A stretch of 64,000 nt of DNA from Haliscomenobacter sp. (GTDB taxonomy: Bacteria; Bacteroidota; Bacteroidia; Chitinophagales; Saprospiraceae): the NCBI GenBank assembly GCA_016713275.1, contig JADJPL010000004.1:310001-374000 (forward strand), read 5' to 3'. Position 1 is the stretch's first letter, and each line of letters begins with the position of its first letter. Of the stretch, positions 8,110-18,180 are shown one piece after another. The translations under genes and the position numbers were made by a program. The notes beneath the pieces were generated by a model that saw only the letters and a list, made by a program, of their open reading frames with translations, had not been told where the DNA came from and made no database searches.

Positions 8110-9399
8110 TTATTCGTGTTCTGCAAATGGCCAGACAGCATGGTGTTTGGACTCCTGCAAATACGGATCGTTGTGCGGCAGCAAGGAGGCTTTTTCCAGC
8201 CTCGTCAGGACGAAATAGAGGAAAAACGCCAGAAAACCCAGCATCGTTCCCAGTTCCAACAGGCCAGGATAGGAAAAACCGGCAGCAACGCCCAGCGCAT
8301 GATGCGCCGCTTCTTCCCCATGCCCGCCGTGGCCCGCCATGGCTTCCATGGCCGTATGGCGCGCGCCCGGTTTAACCATCAGGAAGAAATCCAACCAGTG
8401 CCCAAGGAAGGTGATGACCGCCCCTGTGACCATAATCCCCGTTTTGCGCTTGGAATCGTTGCGCATCAACACCAGGAAAGGCAGCACAAAGTTCAGAATG
8501 AGGTTGCCGTAAAACAACGCCGGATAATTCGTCATCCGCTCGTGGAAGTAGATCGTTTCTTCGCCAATGTTGGCATACCAGATCAACATAAACTGGGAGA
8601 ACCAGAGATAAGTCCAGAACACGCTAAAGGCAAACAGAAACTTGCCCAGGTCGTGAAAATGGTTGGTAGTAACATGGGCAAAGTACCCCTGCCCTTTGAG
8701 ATACACCAGCAGCAGGATCGTCAGCGCCATCGCCGATACAAACCAGCTTGCGCCGGTGTACCAGGCGAACATGGTACTATACCAGTGGGAATCGACCGAC
8801 ATGAGCCACTGCCAAATCAAAACCGCGCTGGAAAAACCAGCAATGGGAAGAAAGACCGCCGACCAGAAACGAATCCAGCGGTGGATCGAAAAATTATCGG
8901 CCACCCCCTTGCCCTGTGTGTCCTCCAGAACGGACAACTGACGGAGCTTTAAAGCGAAAAAGATCCAGGCGCCCACCAAAATCAGCGTGCCCAGCGTATA
9001 CCAGACCGGGTTGAGAAAGCCGGATTTTCCGGTCAATATAGCATCTTTGGCTACTTCGGCTTTGTCTGCCCAATGATACAGATGGTGAAAATGTCCCCAC
9101 AAGCCCAGGATGATGGGAATCATCAGTACCAGCCCGGGGATCAGGAACAAGGAAAAGGATTCCCAAACCCGTTTCATACCGACGTACCAACCCGCCCAGG
9201 AGGTGGTGAAAGCAGCCAGAATGAACAGGGAAATAAACCCAATCCCCAGGAAAAAGACCGTATTGTGGAGGTAATTCGTCCAGAAACGGGTATGGAGCGC
9301 ATCGTCGGTTAAATAAGTGATGACCATGCACAACAAGCCCAGCAGCATGAACCCGATGAGGAAAGTTCGTTGTCTGGATTGAAGCGTAAATTGGTTCAT
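8110..9399 (-). CDS. actF: Alternative complex III subunit ActF (NrfD-like membrane subunit)
   Basis: This polytopic membrane protein of about 429 residues has ten predicted helices and resembles the ActF quinol:cytochrome c oxidoreductase subunit of Bacteroidota. Typical patterns are WAGWYVGMKRVWESFS, WIRFWSAVFLPIAGFSS and LWFSQFMLIWYANIGEETIYF. In alternative complex III, ActC and ActF are related NrfD-like integral subunits and carry the proposed proton paths. I chose the ATG at 9399 (MNQFTLQSRQR); an ATG at 9426 adds nine residues. It is the last act gene before the oxidase subunit II gene and probably shares its transcript. Confidence 0.9.
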   Translation of the reverse strand: MNQFTLQSRQRTFLIGFMLLGLLCMVITYLTDDALHTRFWTNYLHNTVFFLGIGFISLFILAAFTTSWAGWYVGMKRVWESFSLFLIPGLVLMIPIILGLWGHFHHLYHWADKAEVAKDAILTGKSGFLNPVWYTLGTLILVGAWIFFALKLRQLSVLEDTQGKGVADNFSIHRWIRFWSAVFLPIAGFSSAVLIWQWLMSVDSHWYSTMFAWYTGASWFVSAMALTILLLVYLKGQGYFAHVTTNHFHDLGKFLFAFSVFWTYLWFSQFMLIWYANIGEETIYFHERMTNYPALFYGNLILNFVLPFLVLMRNDSKRKTGIMVTGAVITFLGHWLDFFLMVKPGARHTAMEAMAGHGGHGEEAAHHALGVAAGFSYPGLLELGTMLGFLAFFLYFVLTRLEKASLLPHNDPYLQESKHHAVWPFAEHE

Positions 9400-9441
9400 T
9401 GCGATTGTTCTTTTAATTAGGTACAACTACCATTTCGTTCG

Positions 9442-10308
9442 TTATTGGCGGGAGTTAGCAGCCCCCGGCGCAGAGGAGGCATCCGGAACCTGCTGAGCCA
9501 GCCGGTCCATTTGAGCCTTTGGTACGCCAAACTCCGGATTGAGCTCGTTAACCCAATCGGTATATTTTAGTTTCTTGCTTTCGGCCTGCAGCGCCCGGAT
9601 GTAGTGGATCACTTCCCAACGCTCCTCGAAACTGAGCTTGTCTTTATACCCTCCCATCACGTTTTTTCCATACATGATCGCATGGTAGAACCGGCCGTTT
9701 GAGGAAACCAGGAAGGTGTCCAGTAGGAAGTTAGCCGGGGCAGCCGGATATTTCCCGCCCGGGTCCCCTGCTGCAGGGTTGGCATCGCGGACGAGGTAGC
9801 CCCCGCCGTCGCCTTTTTCCCCGTGGCAGATACCGCAATGGATATTGTAGAGCTCCTTGCCTCTGGCCAGACCGTCCATCGTAATCGGAAACGGATTGGA
9901 GCGGATCTCATTGCTGGCGCGAACGCGCTCGTCTTCCGTATCCTGGTAATAGTACGGAACGTACCCGTTCAGGGGCACGGCAATCGCATTCAGGGAATTT
10001 CCTCCGCGCAACATGCTCAGTTGAGCGGCGCGGTCGGAAGCGTTGGCGTAAAAAACGCCGGTATACCCCCTGGGGATCGTTCCCGCTACCGGCAACATAG
10101 GCATCGAAAGATCCTTTTTGATAAAGGTGGAGGCGCTGTCCCAGGTGTTTAACCGGTACGCCTGGTACGCTTGCACTTCATAGGCGATGGAATGCGCCAT
10201 ATCGGGCATGTATTCATGGCCGGTGCGGTCGCCTTTGGCCGGAGAGCAGGAAGACAAAACAGCCGAGGCAACCAAGGCAAGCAGGATATATTTGATCTGA
10301 TTTTTCAT
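9442..10308 (-). CDS. actE: Alternative complex III subunit ActE, monoheme cytochrome c lipoprotein
   Basis: This 288-residue protein starts with a lipoprotein signal peptide (LVASAVLSSC, lipobox cysteine at residue 21). It carries one heme c site, CGICH (residues about 156-160, in YNIHCGICHGEKGDG), and a distal methionine region (YGKNVMGGY). In alternative complex III, ActE is the periplasmic monoheme cytochrome that takes electrons from ActA towards the terminal oxidase. The C-terminal tail after the cytochrome fold (AESKKLKYTDWVNELNPEF) is conserved in Bacteroidota homologues. The gene lies 23 bp downstream of actD. Confidence 0.92.
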   Translation of the reverse strand: MKNQIKYILLALVASAVLSSCSPAKGDRTGHEYMPDMAHSIAYEVQAYQAYRLNTWDSASTFIKKDLSMPMLPVAGTIPRGYTGVFYANASDRAAQLSMLRGGNSLNAIAVPLNGYVPYYYQDTEDERVRASNEIRSNPFPITMDGLARGKELYNIHCGICHGEKGDGGGYLVRDANPAAGDPGGKYPAAPANFLLDTFLVSSNGRFYHAIMYGKNVMGGYKDKLSFEERWEVIHYIRALQAESKKLKYTDWVNELNPEFGVPKAQMDRLAQQVPDASSAPGAANSRQ

Positions 10309-10331
10309 GCGCGGTCGGTTTCAATAGCCCG

Positions 10332-10862
10332 TTAGATGGTTTTGGTATTCACTTCGGATGCGCCGCTTTCGCGGAAAAACCCTTTCAGGCGCTCCACGTC
10401 TTCTTCTTCAGACTGGCTCACATCAAAAGCGATACAGAATTTATCGTCGGTAATCCGGTCATCCAGCGTCGGGTTCGTCACTCCAAACCCCATTCCGGAA
10501 ACGGTGAAGAAGGTGACTACCATCCCTACCGAAGCGAAGAGTACCGTCATTTCAAAGGTGATCGGAATAAAAGCAGGCACGGACCAATACGGTTTTCCAC
10601 CGAAAATAATGGGCCAATCGCGGGTGAAGATCCACGTCATCGCCAGAAAACCCGTTAAAGCTCCAATGGCGCCGTAAATAAACCCTGCAATATGCAGCCG
10701 GCTCTCCGAAAGGTGCAACGCCTCCTCCATCCCGTGCACGGGAAAAGGCGTAAACACATCCATGATTTCCAGATGATCGTGCTTGGCTTTGTGAACGGCA
10801 TGCAGCAAGACGGATTCGTCGTCGTACAAGCCAAATAGCACTTCTTTATGCGTTGTTTTCAT
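10332..10862 (-). CDS. actD: Alternative complex III subunit ActD (DUF3341)
   Basis: This 176-residue protein matches the DUF3341/ActD family: a short cytoplasmic N-terminal domain (LFGLYDDESVLLHAVHKAK), two membrane helices (around residues 60-80 and 100-125, including GFLAMTWIFTRDWPIIFGGK) and a cytoplasmic C-terminal domain (DDRITDDKFCIAFDVSQSEEED). ActD is a small peripheral/integral subunit of alternative complex III without cofactors. Its position between actC and actE is the standard act order. Confidence 0.92.
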   Translation of the reverse strand: MKTTHKEVLFGLYDDESVLLHAVHKAKHDHLEIMDVFTPFPVHGMEEALHLSESRLHIAGFIYGAIGALTGFLAMTWIFTRDWPIIFGGKPYWSVPAFIPITFEMTVLFASVGMVVTFFTVSGMGFGVTNPTLDDRITDDKFCIAFDVSQSEEEDVERLKGFFRESGASEVNTKTI

Positions 10863-10902
10863 TTGCCTTTGTTGTCTCTGTTAAGGATCGTCAGCAATTT
10901 AA

Positions 10903-12324
10903 TTAATGCCCTCCGTGCGAATGCGCGTCCGCAGACTCCTGATGCTTTTCGGCATGCGCGGAACCGGTATACTGGTCGCCGGCCAGTTTGAGAATACTTT
11001 TCACTTCAGCCACCGCAACGACCGGCGCCAAGCGGGTGAACAGGAGGTAGAACGTGGAGAATAACCCCAACGTGCCAATAAACAAGCCGACCTCAACCCA
11101 GGAGGCGGAATAATAGCTCCAACTGGAAGGAAGGTAATCCCGGGCAAGCGTCGTTGCGATGATGACAAAGCGCTCAAACCACATCCCAATATTGACAAAG
11201 ATGGACATCAGGAAGGTCAGCCAGATGTTCCGGCGAAGCTTCCGGCTCCAGAACAGCTGTGGAGAAAGCACGTTGCAGGACATCATCCCGATATAAGCCC
11301 AGAAATAAGGCCCCATCACCCGGTTGTAGAACGCAAATTGCTCGTACACATAACCTGAATACCAGGCAATGAACAACTCGGTGAGATAGGCCACCCCGAC
11401 GATCGTTCCGGTCACCAGAATGATCTTGTTCATATAGTCAATATGCTCGAGCGTAATATAGTCCTGCAAATTGAGCACCTTCCGGGTGATCACCATCAGG
11501 GTTTGTACCATGGCAAACCCAGAGAAGATGGCGCCCGCCACGAAGTAGGGCGGGAAAATCGTCGTGTGCCAGCCGGGAATCACGGAGGTAGCAAAGTCAA
11601 AGGATACGATGGTGTGCACCGAAAGAACGAGCGGCGTAGCCAAACCAGCCAGCACGAGCGACAAACTCTCGAAGCGCTGCCAGTGTTTGGCGGAACCCGT
11701 CCATCCCAGCGACAGGAAGTTGTACATTTTTTTGCGCCACCCTTTCGCCCGGTCGCGCACCGTGGCAAAATCCGGAACAAGCCCCGTGTACCAGAACAGC
11801 AGCGATACCGTGAAGTACGTCGAGATGGCGAACACGTCCCACAACAGCGGAGAGTTGAAGTTTACCCAAAGCGGGCCGCGGGTATTGGGGTAAGGAAAGA
11901 TGAAAAAGCCGAGCCACAAACGCCCCATGTGGATAAGGGGAAACTGCCCGGCGCACATGACCGCGAAAATCGTCATGGCTTCTGCGGCGCGGTTCACGCC
12001 CGTCCGCCAACGTTGGCGAAACAGCAAAAGGATAGCTGAAATCAGGGTCCCTGCGTGGCCAATCCCGACCCACCAAACGAAGTTGGTGATGTCCCAACCC
12101 CAGTTGATGGTGCGGTTCAGGTTCCAGGAGCCAATCCCTACCCAAATCGTCCAGGTGACCGTAAATACGTAAAAAGCAAGGGCGGCAACGGCAAAGATGA
12201 AGGCAATAACCCATGCTTTGGTTGGCGTGCGCTCGGTGGGGGCGCAAATGTCCTCCGTGATATCGTGGTAGGTTTTACTACCGGTGATCAAGGGTTCCCG
12301 AATCGCAGAAACTGCAGCGCTCAT
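10903..12324 (-). CDS. actC: Alternative complex III subunit ActC (NrfD-like, quinol site)
   Basis: This 473-residue NrfD/PsrC-type membrane protein has ten helices. Signatures include WVGIGHAGTLISAILLL, FPYPNTRGPLWVNFNSPL and IGMWFERFVIIATTLARDYLP. ActC houses the menaquinol oxidation site close to the iron-sulfur clusters of ActB. The C-terminus is histidine-rich (SAHAEKHQESADAHSHGGH), a tail also common in Bacteroidota homologues. It lies 35 bp downstream of actB. Confidence 0.94.
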   Translation of the reverse strand: MSAAVSAIREPLITGSKTYHDITEDICAPTERTPTKAWVIAFIFAVAALAFYVFTVTWTIWVGIGSWNLNRTINWGWDITNFVWWVGIGHAGTLISAILLLFRQRWRTGVNRAAEAMTIFAVMCAGQFPLIHMGRLWLGFFIFPYPNTRGPLWVNFNSPLLWDVFAISTYFTVSLLFWYTGLVPDFATVRDRAKGWRKKMYNFLSLGWTGSAKHWQRFESLSLVLAGLATPLVLSVHTIVSFDFATSVIPGWHTTIFPPYFVAGAIFSGFAMVQTLMVITRKVLNLQDYITLEHIDYMNKIILVTGTIVGVAYLTELFIAWYSGYVYEQFAFYNRVMGPYFWAYIGMMSCNVLSPQLFWSRKLRRNIWLTFLMSIFVNIGMWFERFVIIATTLARDYLPSSWSYYSASWVEVGLFIGTLGLFSTFYLLFTRLAPVVAVAEVKSILKLAGDQYTGSAHAEKHQESADAHSHGGH

Positions 12325-12358
12325 ATCGTTGGTTTTATGCGGATCAAAGGTTCGTTAA

Positions 12359-15300
12359 TTAAGCGTCCAACGCTTCATCCCGGTTAATGACTTTCGCCTG
12401 GTAGTTCACGGAAGACCGGACGTTGGTTTCCTCGAGCACCAGATAGTTCAGCGGGTTGTCCAGGCGTTTGGAAAGCGTGTTTTCTTTGTCGTTGCGGTCG
12501 CCAAATACAATCGCGCCGGTAGGACAGGCCGTCTGACAAGCGGTTTTAACATCCGTGTCATGCAGTTTTCTTCCTTCCCGCTTAGCGGTAAGTTTTCCTT
12601 CCTGCAGGCGCTGCACGCAGAAGCTGCACTTTTCGATCACCCCGCGGGAACGCACCGTTACATCCGGGTTGAGGACCATACGGGTGAGGTTGTCCGCCAG
12701 GTAAGGAATATCGGTATCTGCGAAATCCACTTCGTTAATGGCAAAGAGATCGGCGGTTGTGTAATCCAGCCAGTTAAAGCGGCGCACCTTGTAGGGGCAG
12801 TTGTTCGCGCAGTAACGGGTACCGATACAGCGGTTGTAGGTCATTTGGTTCAACCCTTCAGAACTGTGCGGGGTAGCGGCAACCGGGCAGACGTTTTCGC
12901 AAGGCGCGTTGTCGCAATGCTGGCACATCATCGGCTGGTACACCACATTGGGGTTCTCGTAATCCCCAAAGAAGTAGCGGTCGATCCGCAACCAGGTCAT
13001 TTCGTGGTGGCGCCCTACTTCGTGCTTGCCGACCATCGGGACGTTATTCTCCGCCACGCAGGCTACCTGGCAAGCGCCGCAACCGGTACAGGCGTTGAGG
13101 TCCACGTGCATCGCCCACCAGTGTCCCTGGCTATAAATGTTGGCTTCGTATTCGTCGAAAGGATAAAGGGTAGTAGCATTCAATTCAGCGGCTTCCGTGC
13201 GCTTTTCCTTGATATGCTCCACCAGTTCGGGCAGTTCCTCTAACCCGCCCCGGTAAATGATCGAACGGTTGACAAGCCCGCCCTGGAAACCAGACCCCAG
13301 CGTCATGACGGTTTTTTCGTCTACGTTGATCGTCTCCCCGGTTTTGGGATCCGTGCCGGTCACGCCCATCGAATGGTGGTACTGTACGCAGGCAAACCAA
13401 TCATCCTCATCGACGCGGTCCGAAACGTTTACCTGTTCTGCATAATATTGGGTGTTCCCGTTGGCATCGATACTGCACCAGGGGAATGCATTCACCCCCA
13501 CTTTGGAGCCCAGGGCTTTGCCCATCGCGCCTGCCGTTTCCCGGCCATAGCCAAGGGCGAGCGCTACAGAATCCCGGGGTTGGCCAAACTGGCGCACCAC
13601 GGTGGCTTGCTGCTTGACGCCTTTTACCTCGACCTCCACAATATCGGCGTGGCCATAAGCTTCGCGCTGGTTGAGGTTTTTGAACGACTTGATATCATTT
13701 CCGCCCTCCCACATCACCGGGATCGCCAGGTAATTGCCCCAAACCGTGCGGGCAATCGGATCGGGCATTTCCTGAAGCCATGGGTTGTTGGCGTATTGGC
13801 CTGCGCCCATATTGACCGTCTCGAAGAAACTGATTTCCATTTCGCTCTTAGACGGCTTGCGCACCTTGGAAGCCGCTTGGCCCATATCGCCGCCGAAGCC
13901 AAATTCGGGCCGAGGAGGCAGCGGCGCTTCGAACACACCGTCGTGCAGGCTGCTGTCCCAGAAGGCCTGGAAGGTGGCAAATTTGGTTTGCTGAGGGAAC
14001 AGGTTGGTTTCCCAGAACCCTTTCAGGTAGTCGAACATCGGCTGATCCGACTCTTTATTCAACTTTTCGCTTTGAGCCCAGGTGAGCAGCGAGATTTCCG
14101 TTTGGCGGGTATTGAACAGCGGCGCAATCGTCGGTTGAATGAGGCTATAATGGCCGCGTTTGGGTTCGGCGTCGCCCCAGCTTTCCAGCCAGTGATGGGT
14201 AGGGGCGATATAATCGCAAAGCAGCGCCGTTTCGTTGGGCGTCCCGGAGAAGGATACTTTCAGTTTGACCTTGCCAAGCCCTTTGACGAACGTGGCCGAA
14301 TTGGGAAGATCCCAGGCCGGGTTGGCGCCATCAAGGAAAAACGCCGCATCCACCTGACCGCCGTTCATTTCCTTGACCAGGTTCTGGATCTGTTTATCGC
14401 TTCCCTGGCGCTGCATAGAGGCATTCGCAAAATCGATGGTATTGCCGTAGCTGTCCAGCATGGCGTTCAGGCCATTGACAAGCATCTGTTCGCCGAGGTT
14501 GTTGGAGCCGGAAACGACCAGCGCCTGGCCGGAATGCTTCACCAACCTGGACGCTACCTTCTTGAGTTTGGCGGCTTTTTCAGATGGCAAAGCCGGGCCT
14601 GAAACTTTGGAACCTCCAGTGAGGCTTGCCACCTCGTTGTACAGGGCCACGATAGCTGCCCCCATTTCGGAAGGTTTGATCAGAATCCGGTTATCGGCGT
14701 TGGAGCCCGTCAGGCTCATATGGCTTTCAACCTGAACGTGATACGACATTTTCGCATCCTTCACGTCCTTGATCGTGCGGTTTTTAACGTATTGGGCGGC
14801 GTATTCCACCGGAGAAATCCAGGCGCCGAGGAAATCGGCATCGAAGCTGACGATCGCCATGGCCTTATCGAAGGCATAGGAAGGAACGACCGCTTCGCCA
14901 AAACACTGGGCGTTCGCTTCGAGCAAAGCGGCGCTGGAGATCGGGTCGTAGGAAATCAGTTCGGTATTGGGGAATTTCGCTTTGAAATCCGCAACCGCTT
15001 GTTTGGTTGCCGGGCTCAAAACCGTATTGCCGACGATGCGGATGCGGCTTTCCGGTTTGAGTTTAGCCATAATGGCTTTATCGATTTGTTCCCAGGAAGG
15101 GCCGGAGGTTCCGCGTTTGCGGGGCTGCCCCAAGTTGCCGTCAGCGGAAGATTCCGGGCCGCTGAAGCGGCTGGTATCGTACAGGCTCAGCACGGAAGCC
15201 TGGGCGCGCGCGCTGGTCCCGCCTTTGGTTATACTGGAGAGGCTGTTGCCTTCAATTTTAATAGGGCGCCCTTCGCGGGTTTTTACCAGCACGGGGCAGT

Positions 15301-15610
15301 AGTCGCCGCCCTGTACGAAGGAGGATGCGTAATAGGTTGCAACCCCAGGTACAATCTCATCCGGTTTAACCACATAAGGAATCGCCTTGCGCACAGGGAT
15401 CTCGCAACTGGCAGCAATGGTAGCCGCCCCAAGACCAAAACCGAGGTACTTGAGGAAGTCCCGCCGGTTGGTGCTCAAATTGGAAGCGCTTTCCCGTGCC
15501 AGTTCTTCGGCGATGTTACCGGCAAATTCCTGCCTGGCCAGGTCCTGCAATACCGGGTCGTTGGTGAGCGATTCGACGCCGATCCAGATTTCTTTATTTT
15601 GGTTTTTCAT
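12359..15610 (-). CDS. actB: Alternative complex III subunit ActB (molybdopterin-family/Fe-S)
   Basis: This 1083-residue protein combines a molybdopterin-oxidoreductase-like N-terminal part (B1) with a four-cluster ferredoxin-like C-terminal part (B2). A TAT-type variant signal lies at residues 48-65 (NRRDFLKYLGFGLGAAT). The Fe-S cysteine sets are CTGCGACQVAC, CQHCDNAPCENVC, CIGTRYCANNC and CSFC with CQTACPTGAI. In ActB the molybdopterin part has lost its cofactor and acts as a scaffold, while the clusters carry electrons from the ActC quinol site to the ActA hemes. It is translated 48 bp after the end of actA. Confidence 0.94.
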   Translation of the reverse strand: MKNQNKEIWIGVESLTNDPVLQDLARQEFAGNIAEELARESASNLSTNRRDFLKYLGFGLGAATIAASCEIPVRKAIPYVVKPDEIVPGVATYYASSFVQGGDYCPVLVKTREGRPIKIEGNSLSSITKGGTSARAQASVLSLYDTSRFSGPESSADGNLGQPRKRGTSGPSWEQIDKAIMAKLKPESRIRIVGNTVLSPATKQAVADFKAKFPNTELISYDPISSAALLEANAQCFGEAVVPSYAFDKAMAIVSFDADFLGAWISPVEYAAQYVKNRTIKDVKDAKMSYHVQVESHMSLTGSNADNRILIKPSEMGAAIVALYNEVASLTGGSKVSGPALPSEKAAKLKKVASRLVKHSGQALVVSGSNNLGEQMLVNGLNAMLDSYGNTIDFANASMQRQGSDKQIQNLVKEMNGGQVDAAFFLDGANPAWDLPNSATFVKGLGKVKLKVSFSGTPNETALLCDYIAPTHHWLESWGDAEPKRGHYSLIQPTIAPLFNTRQTEISLLTWAQSEKLNKESDQPMFDYLKGFWETNLFPQQTKFATFQAFWDSSLHDGVFEAPLPPRPEFGFGGDMGQAASKVRKPSKSEMEISFFETVNMGAGQYANNPWLQEMPDPIARTVWGNYLAIPVMWEGGNDIKSFKNLNQREAYGHADIVEVEVKGVKQQATVVRQFGQPRDSVALALGYGRETAGAMGKALGSKVGVNAFPWCSIDANGNTQYYAEQVNVSDRVDEDDWFACVQYHHSMGVTGTDPKTGETINVDEKTVMTLGSGFQGGLVNRSIIYRGGLEELPELVEHIKEKRTEAAELNATTLYPFDEYEANIYSQGHWWAMHVDLNACTGCGACQVACVAENNVPMVGKHEVGRHHEMTWLRIDRYFFGDYENPNVVYQPMMCQHCDNAPCENVCPVAATPHSSEGLNQMTYNRCIGTRYCANNCPYKVRRFNWLDYTTADLFAINEVDFADTDIPYLADNLTRMVLNPDVTVRSRGVIEKCSFCVQRLQEGKLTAKREGRKLHDTDVKTACQTACPTGAIVFGDRNDKENTLSKRLDNPLNYLVLEETNVRSSVNYQAKVINRDEALDA

Positions 15611-15658
15611 TGGATGTATTTCATAAAAGAGATCAAAAGAACCTTTTTCCAGGGAAGA

Positions 15659-17087
15659 TTAATAATGGCATTTCTGGCATTCCAGGCCGCCAATTTCTTC
15701 AACCGTCACCTTATCCCGTTCGCCTTTGGCAATTTCCTTGTGGAACTTGGCGTAAGACTGATAATAGGGATTTTCGGTAAACTTCACGGCCGTTTGGCGG
15801 TGGCAGTTGATGCACCAGCCCATAGACAGCGGGGAATACTGCTTAACCACTTCCATTGCCTCCACCGGTCCGTGGCAAGTCTGGCATTCCAACTTACCTA
15901 CCGATACGTGCTGCGCATGGTTGAAGTAGGCATGGTCGGGCAGGTTGTGAATACGTACCCACTCAATGGGGCCCTGAATCTTGAAATCTCTGGTCTTCTT
16001 ATCGGTAAGGGCTTCGACAATACCGTCCCACTGCTCGTTGATCGTCCGTTCGCCCATCGGATCGAGGGTGCCTTTATCCGTGATGTAGATGTCGGAGATC
16101 CATTTTTTGTAAACCTGTTCAATCTCGTCTTTGCTCAGGTCCTCGTAGTTGGGAATGTACTTGTCGGTGCTGGGGTCATACCCTACCGAAGCAAAGATCT
16201 TGGTCAATTCAGCGGTGCCATAGGTAGAGCCTACTTTAATGGCCCGGTGGCAGTTCATACAGGTATTCGCCGCAGGGATGGAAGAGTGTTTGGAACGGCG
16301 GGCGCTATCGTGGCAGTATTGGCAATCGATCTTGTGCAGCCCCGCGAGGGTGGCGTGCGAGAACTTGATCGGGCTGCTGGGGCTCATACCCTTGCTGCCT
16401 TCCCAGGGAAATCGCGTTGTTCACCGTGGTGTATCCGCCAAGGACAACCAAAGCAAAAATGACGAACGCGACCACTCCCTTGCTGGTCAAAATTTGCGTT
16501 AGCGTTTTGGGCTTTTCCGGGGCATTCCCTTCCTTAACCTGAAGCATGAAATTCAGGCTGGACAGAATGCGCGCCATGATAACGGCCAAAACGCCCAGGA
16601 TCAATGCGAGGAGGATGTATTGAAGGGTGTAATCCTTTTTTACCGCTGCTCCTCCCGCTCCGGCAGCCGGGCCGGCAGCTGCTGGCACGCAGCTCCCATC
16701 ATAGGTGCACTGGATATAAGCCAGGATATTGTCGATTTCCTGGTCGGTGAGGTTGAAATTGGTCATCAGGGTGGGCTTCCACTGGTTCCACAACTCCGTT
16801 GCCCTCGGGTGGCCGGCAGCAATTTGCGCCTGCGAATTCCTGATCCAGGCATAGAGGTCCTCTTTGGGGTAGGCAGCCCAGCGCTCCTGGGTGCCGCCCA
16901 AAGCCGGGCCGGTCAGGTTATCCTTCATGTTTTTGTTGTGGCAGGTAGCGCAGTTGTTCTTGAACAACGTTTTGCCGGCCTCAATATCTGCGGTAGCGGC
17001 GCCGTTCTCCTGTGCCTGGAGCGCGGTGGCGCACCATAGAAGGGTCACAGTTAATAAAAAACGGCTACTCAGAGACTTGTACCTCAT
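15659..17087 (-). CDS. actA: Alternative complex III subunit ActA, multiheme cytochrome c (frame broken)
   Basis: Two overlapping frames join into one protein. The first part (from 17087) has a signal peptide, a monoheme domain (NNCATCHNKNM) and a membrane helix around residues 155-185. The second part (to 15659) holds five more CXXCH sites (CQYCH, CMNCH, CQTCH, CINCH, CQKCH), six in all. The frames meet at GGG 16371-16373, where one base too many changes QQPIKFSH to QQPDQVLA. This fits the Bacteroidota ActA layout, a monoheme cytochrome joined to the pentaheme core. ActA passes electrons from ActB to ActE. An alternative ATG lies at 17111. This is the first gene of the respiratory operon. 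Confidence 0.9.
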
Positions 17088-17147
17088 TGGTTCGTGTTTA
17101 ATAAATGCCAATTCGAACAGGGTGTTCGTGTCATTTTTTTGTCAGCG

Positions 17148-17155
17148 CAAATATA
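17148..17155 (-). promoter_or_regulatory. Promoter -7 box for the act/cox operon
   Basis: On the minus strand this reads TATATTTG, a perfect match to the Bacteroidota -7 consensus TAnnTTTG, 60 bp before the preferred actA start. A clear -33 TTG at 19-21 bp was not found; the region upstream is AT-rich. It is the best candidate start for the whole respiratory supra-operon. Confidence 0.55.
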
Positions 17156-17274
17156 TAACTGCAAGCATATTTTTAACACATAAACTGTAAAAGGACATTC
17201 TATTTGGACCCAGTCTAAATAATATGTTCCCTGCAAAAGCATTGTTTGCCGGCAGGACCGCTCGCCCCGCCTTC

Positions 17275-18180
17275 TCAAACCGAGACCGCTGCCGGAATAT
17301 GCGGCCAGGGATCATAGCCTTCCAATGCAATATCCTCTGGCTGGAAGCCAAACAAATCGTTCACTTTTTGGTTCAGCTTGATCTGCGGTAAAGGCCGGGG
17401 CGCCCGGCTCAGCTGAAGGCGCGTCTGGTCGAGATGATTGACATAAAGGTGCGCGTCGCCAAACGTATGGACGAACGTTCCGGGTTTCAGGCCGCAAACC
17501 TGGGCGACCATCAGGTTGAGCAACGCATACGATGCAATATTGAAGGGCACGCCGAGGAACACATCGGCCGAGCGCTGGTAGAGCTGGCAAGAAAGCCTCC
17601 CCTCCGCTACATAAAACTGGAACAACGCATGGCAAGGCGGCAGGCCGGACTTGACCATCACCGGAATATCCTTCGGGTTCCAGGCGCTCACGATCAACCG
17701 CCGGGAATCGGGGTTTCTTCGAATCTGCTCCACGACGCCGGCCATTTGGTCTACGCCTTCAAAGTTCCGCCATTGTTGGCCGTAGACAGGCCCCAAACCG
17801 CCCCACTCCGAAGCAAAAGCCTCCTCCTCTTTGACGCGTTCGACAAACGCCTTCATTTGTTCTTTCCACGCCGGGCTGTATTTGGGGTATTTTTCATCCA
17901 GCCCGTTTGCCTGGAGCCAATGCTGGTATGGCCAGTCGTTCCATATATTGACGCCGTTCTGCACCAGATAGCGGATGTTGGTGTCCCCGCGCAAAAACCA
18001 CAACAACTCGTGGAGGATCGACTTAAAATGGAGCTTTTTGGTCGTCAGCAAAGGGAACCCTTCTTCGAGATCGAACCGCATCTGGTACCCAAAAACGCTG
18101 ATCGTACCGGTTCCGGTACGGTCGTTTTTCCGAACCCCCGTGTCGAGGATATGTTGCAACAAGGCATGGTACTGGCGCAT
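17275..18180 (-). CDS. thyA: Thymidylate synthase
   Basis: ThyA converts dUMP and methylene-THF to dTMP and DHF in the cytoplasm. The active-site cysteine is seen in GLPPCHALFQFY, the dUMP phosphate-binding arginine region in RRLIVSAWNP and the nucleotide-binding stretch in QRSADVFLGVPFNIASYA. The start at 18180 (MRQYHALLQHIL) gives 301 residues and the usual ThyA N-terminus; the frame is open for 24 codons upstream but without family likeness. The gene stands alone, divergent from the START-domain gene and downstream of no obvious partner; no folA is visible nearby. Confidence 0.95.
   Translation of the reverse strand: MRQYHALLQHILDTGVRKNDRTGTGTISVFGYQMRFDLEEGFPLLTTKKLHFKSILHELLWFLRGDTNIRYLVQNGVNIWNDWPYQHWLQANGLDEKYPKYSPAWKEQMKAFVERVKEEEAFASEWGGLGPVYGQQWRNFEGVDQMAGVVEQIRRNPDSRRLIVSAWNPKDIPVMVKSGLPPCHALFQFYVAEGRLSCQLYQRSADVFLGVPFNIASYALLNLMVAQVCGLKPGTFVHTFGDAHLYVNHLDQTRLQLSRAPRPLPQIKLNQKVNDLFGFQPEDIALEGYDPWPHIPAAVSV

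Noticed and set aside
14720..16462. 580-codon open frame on the plus strand across actA/actB
   Set aside because: It is antisense to two certain cytochrome/Fe-S genes and its translation has no domain; long mirror frames are common in this GC-rich coding DNA.
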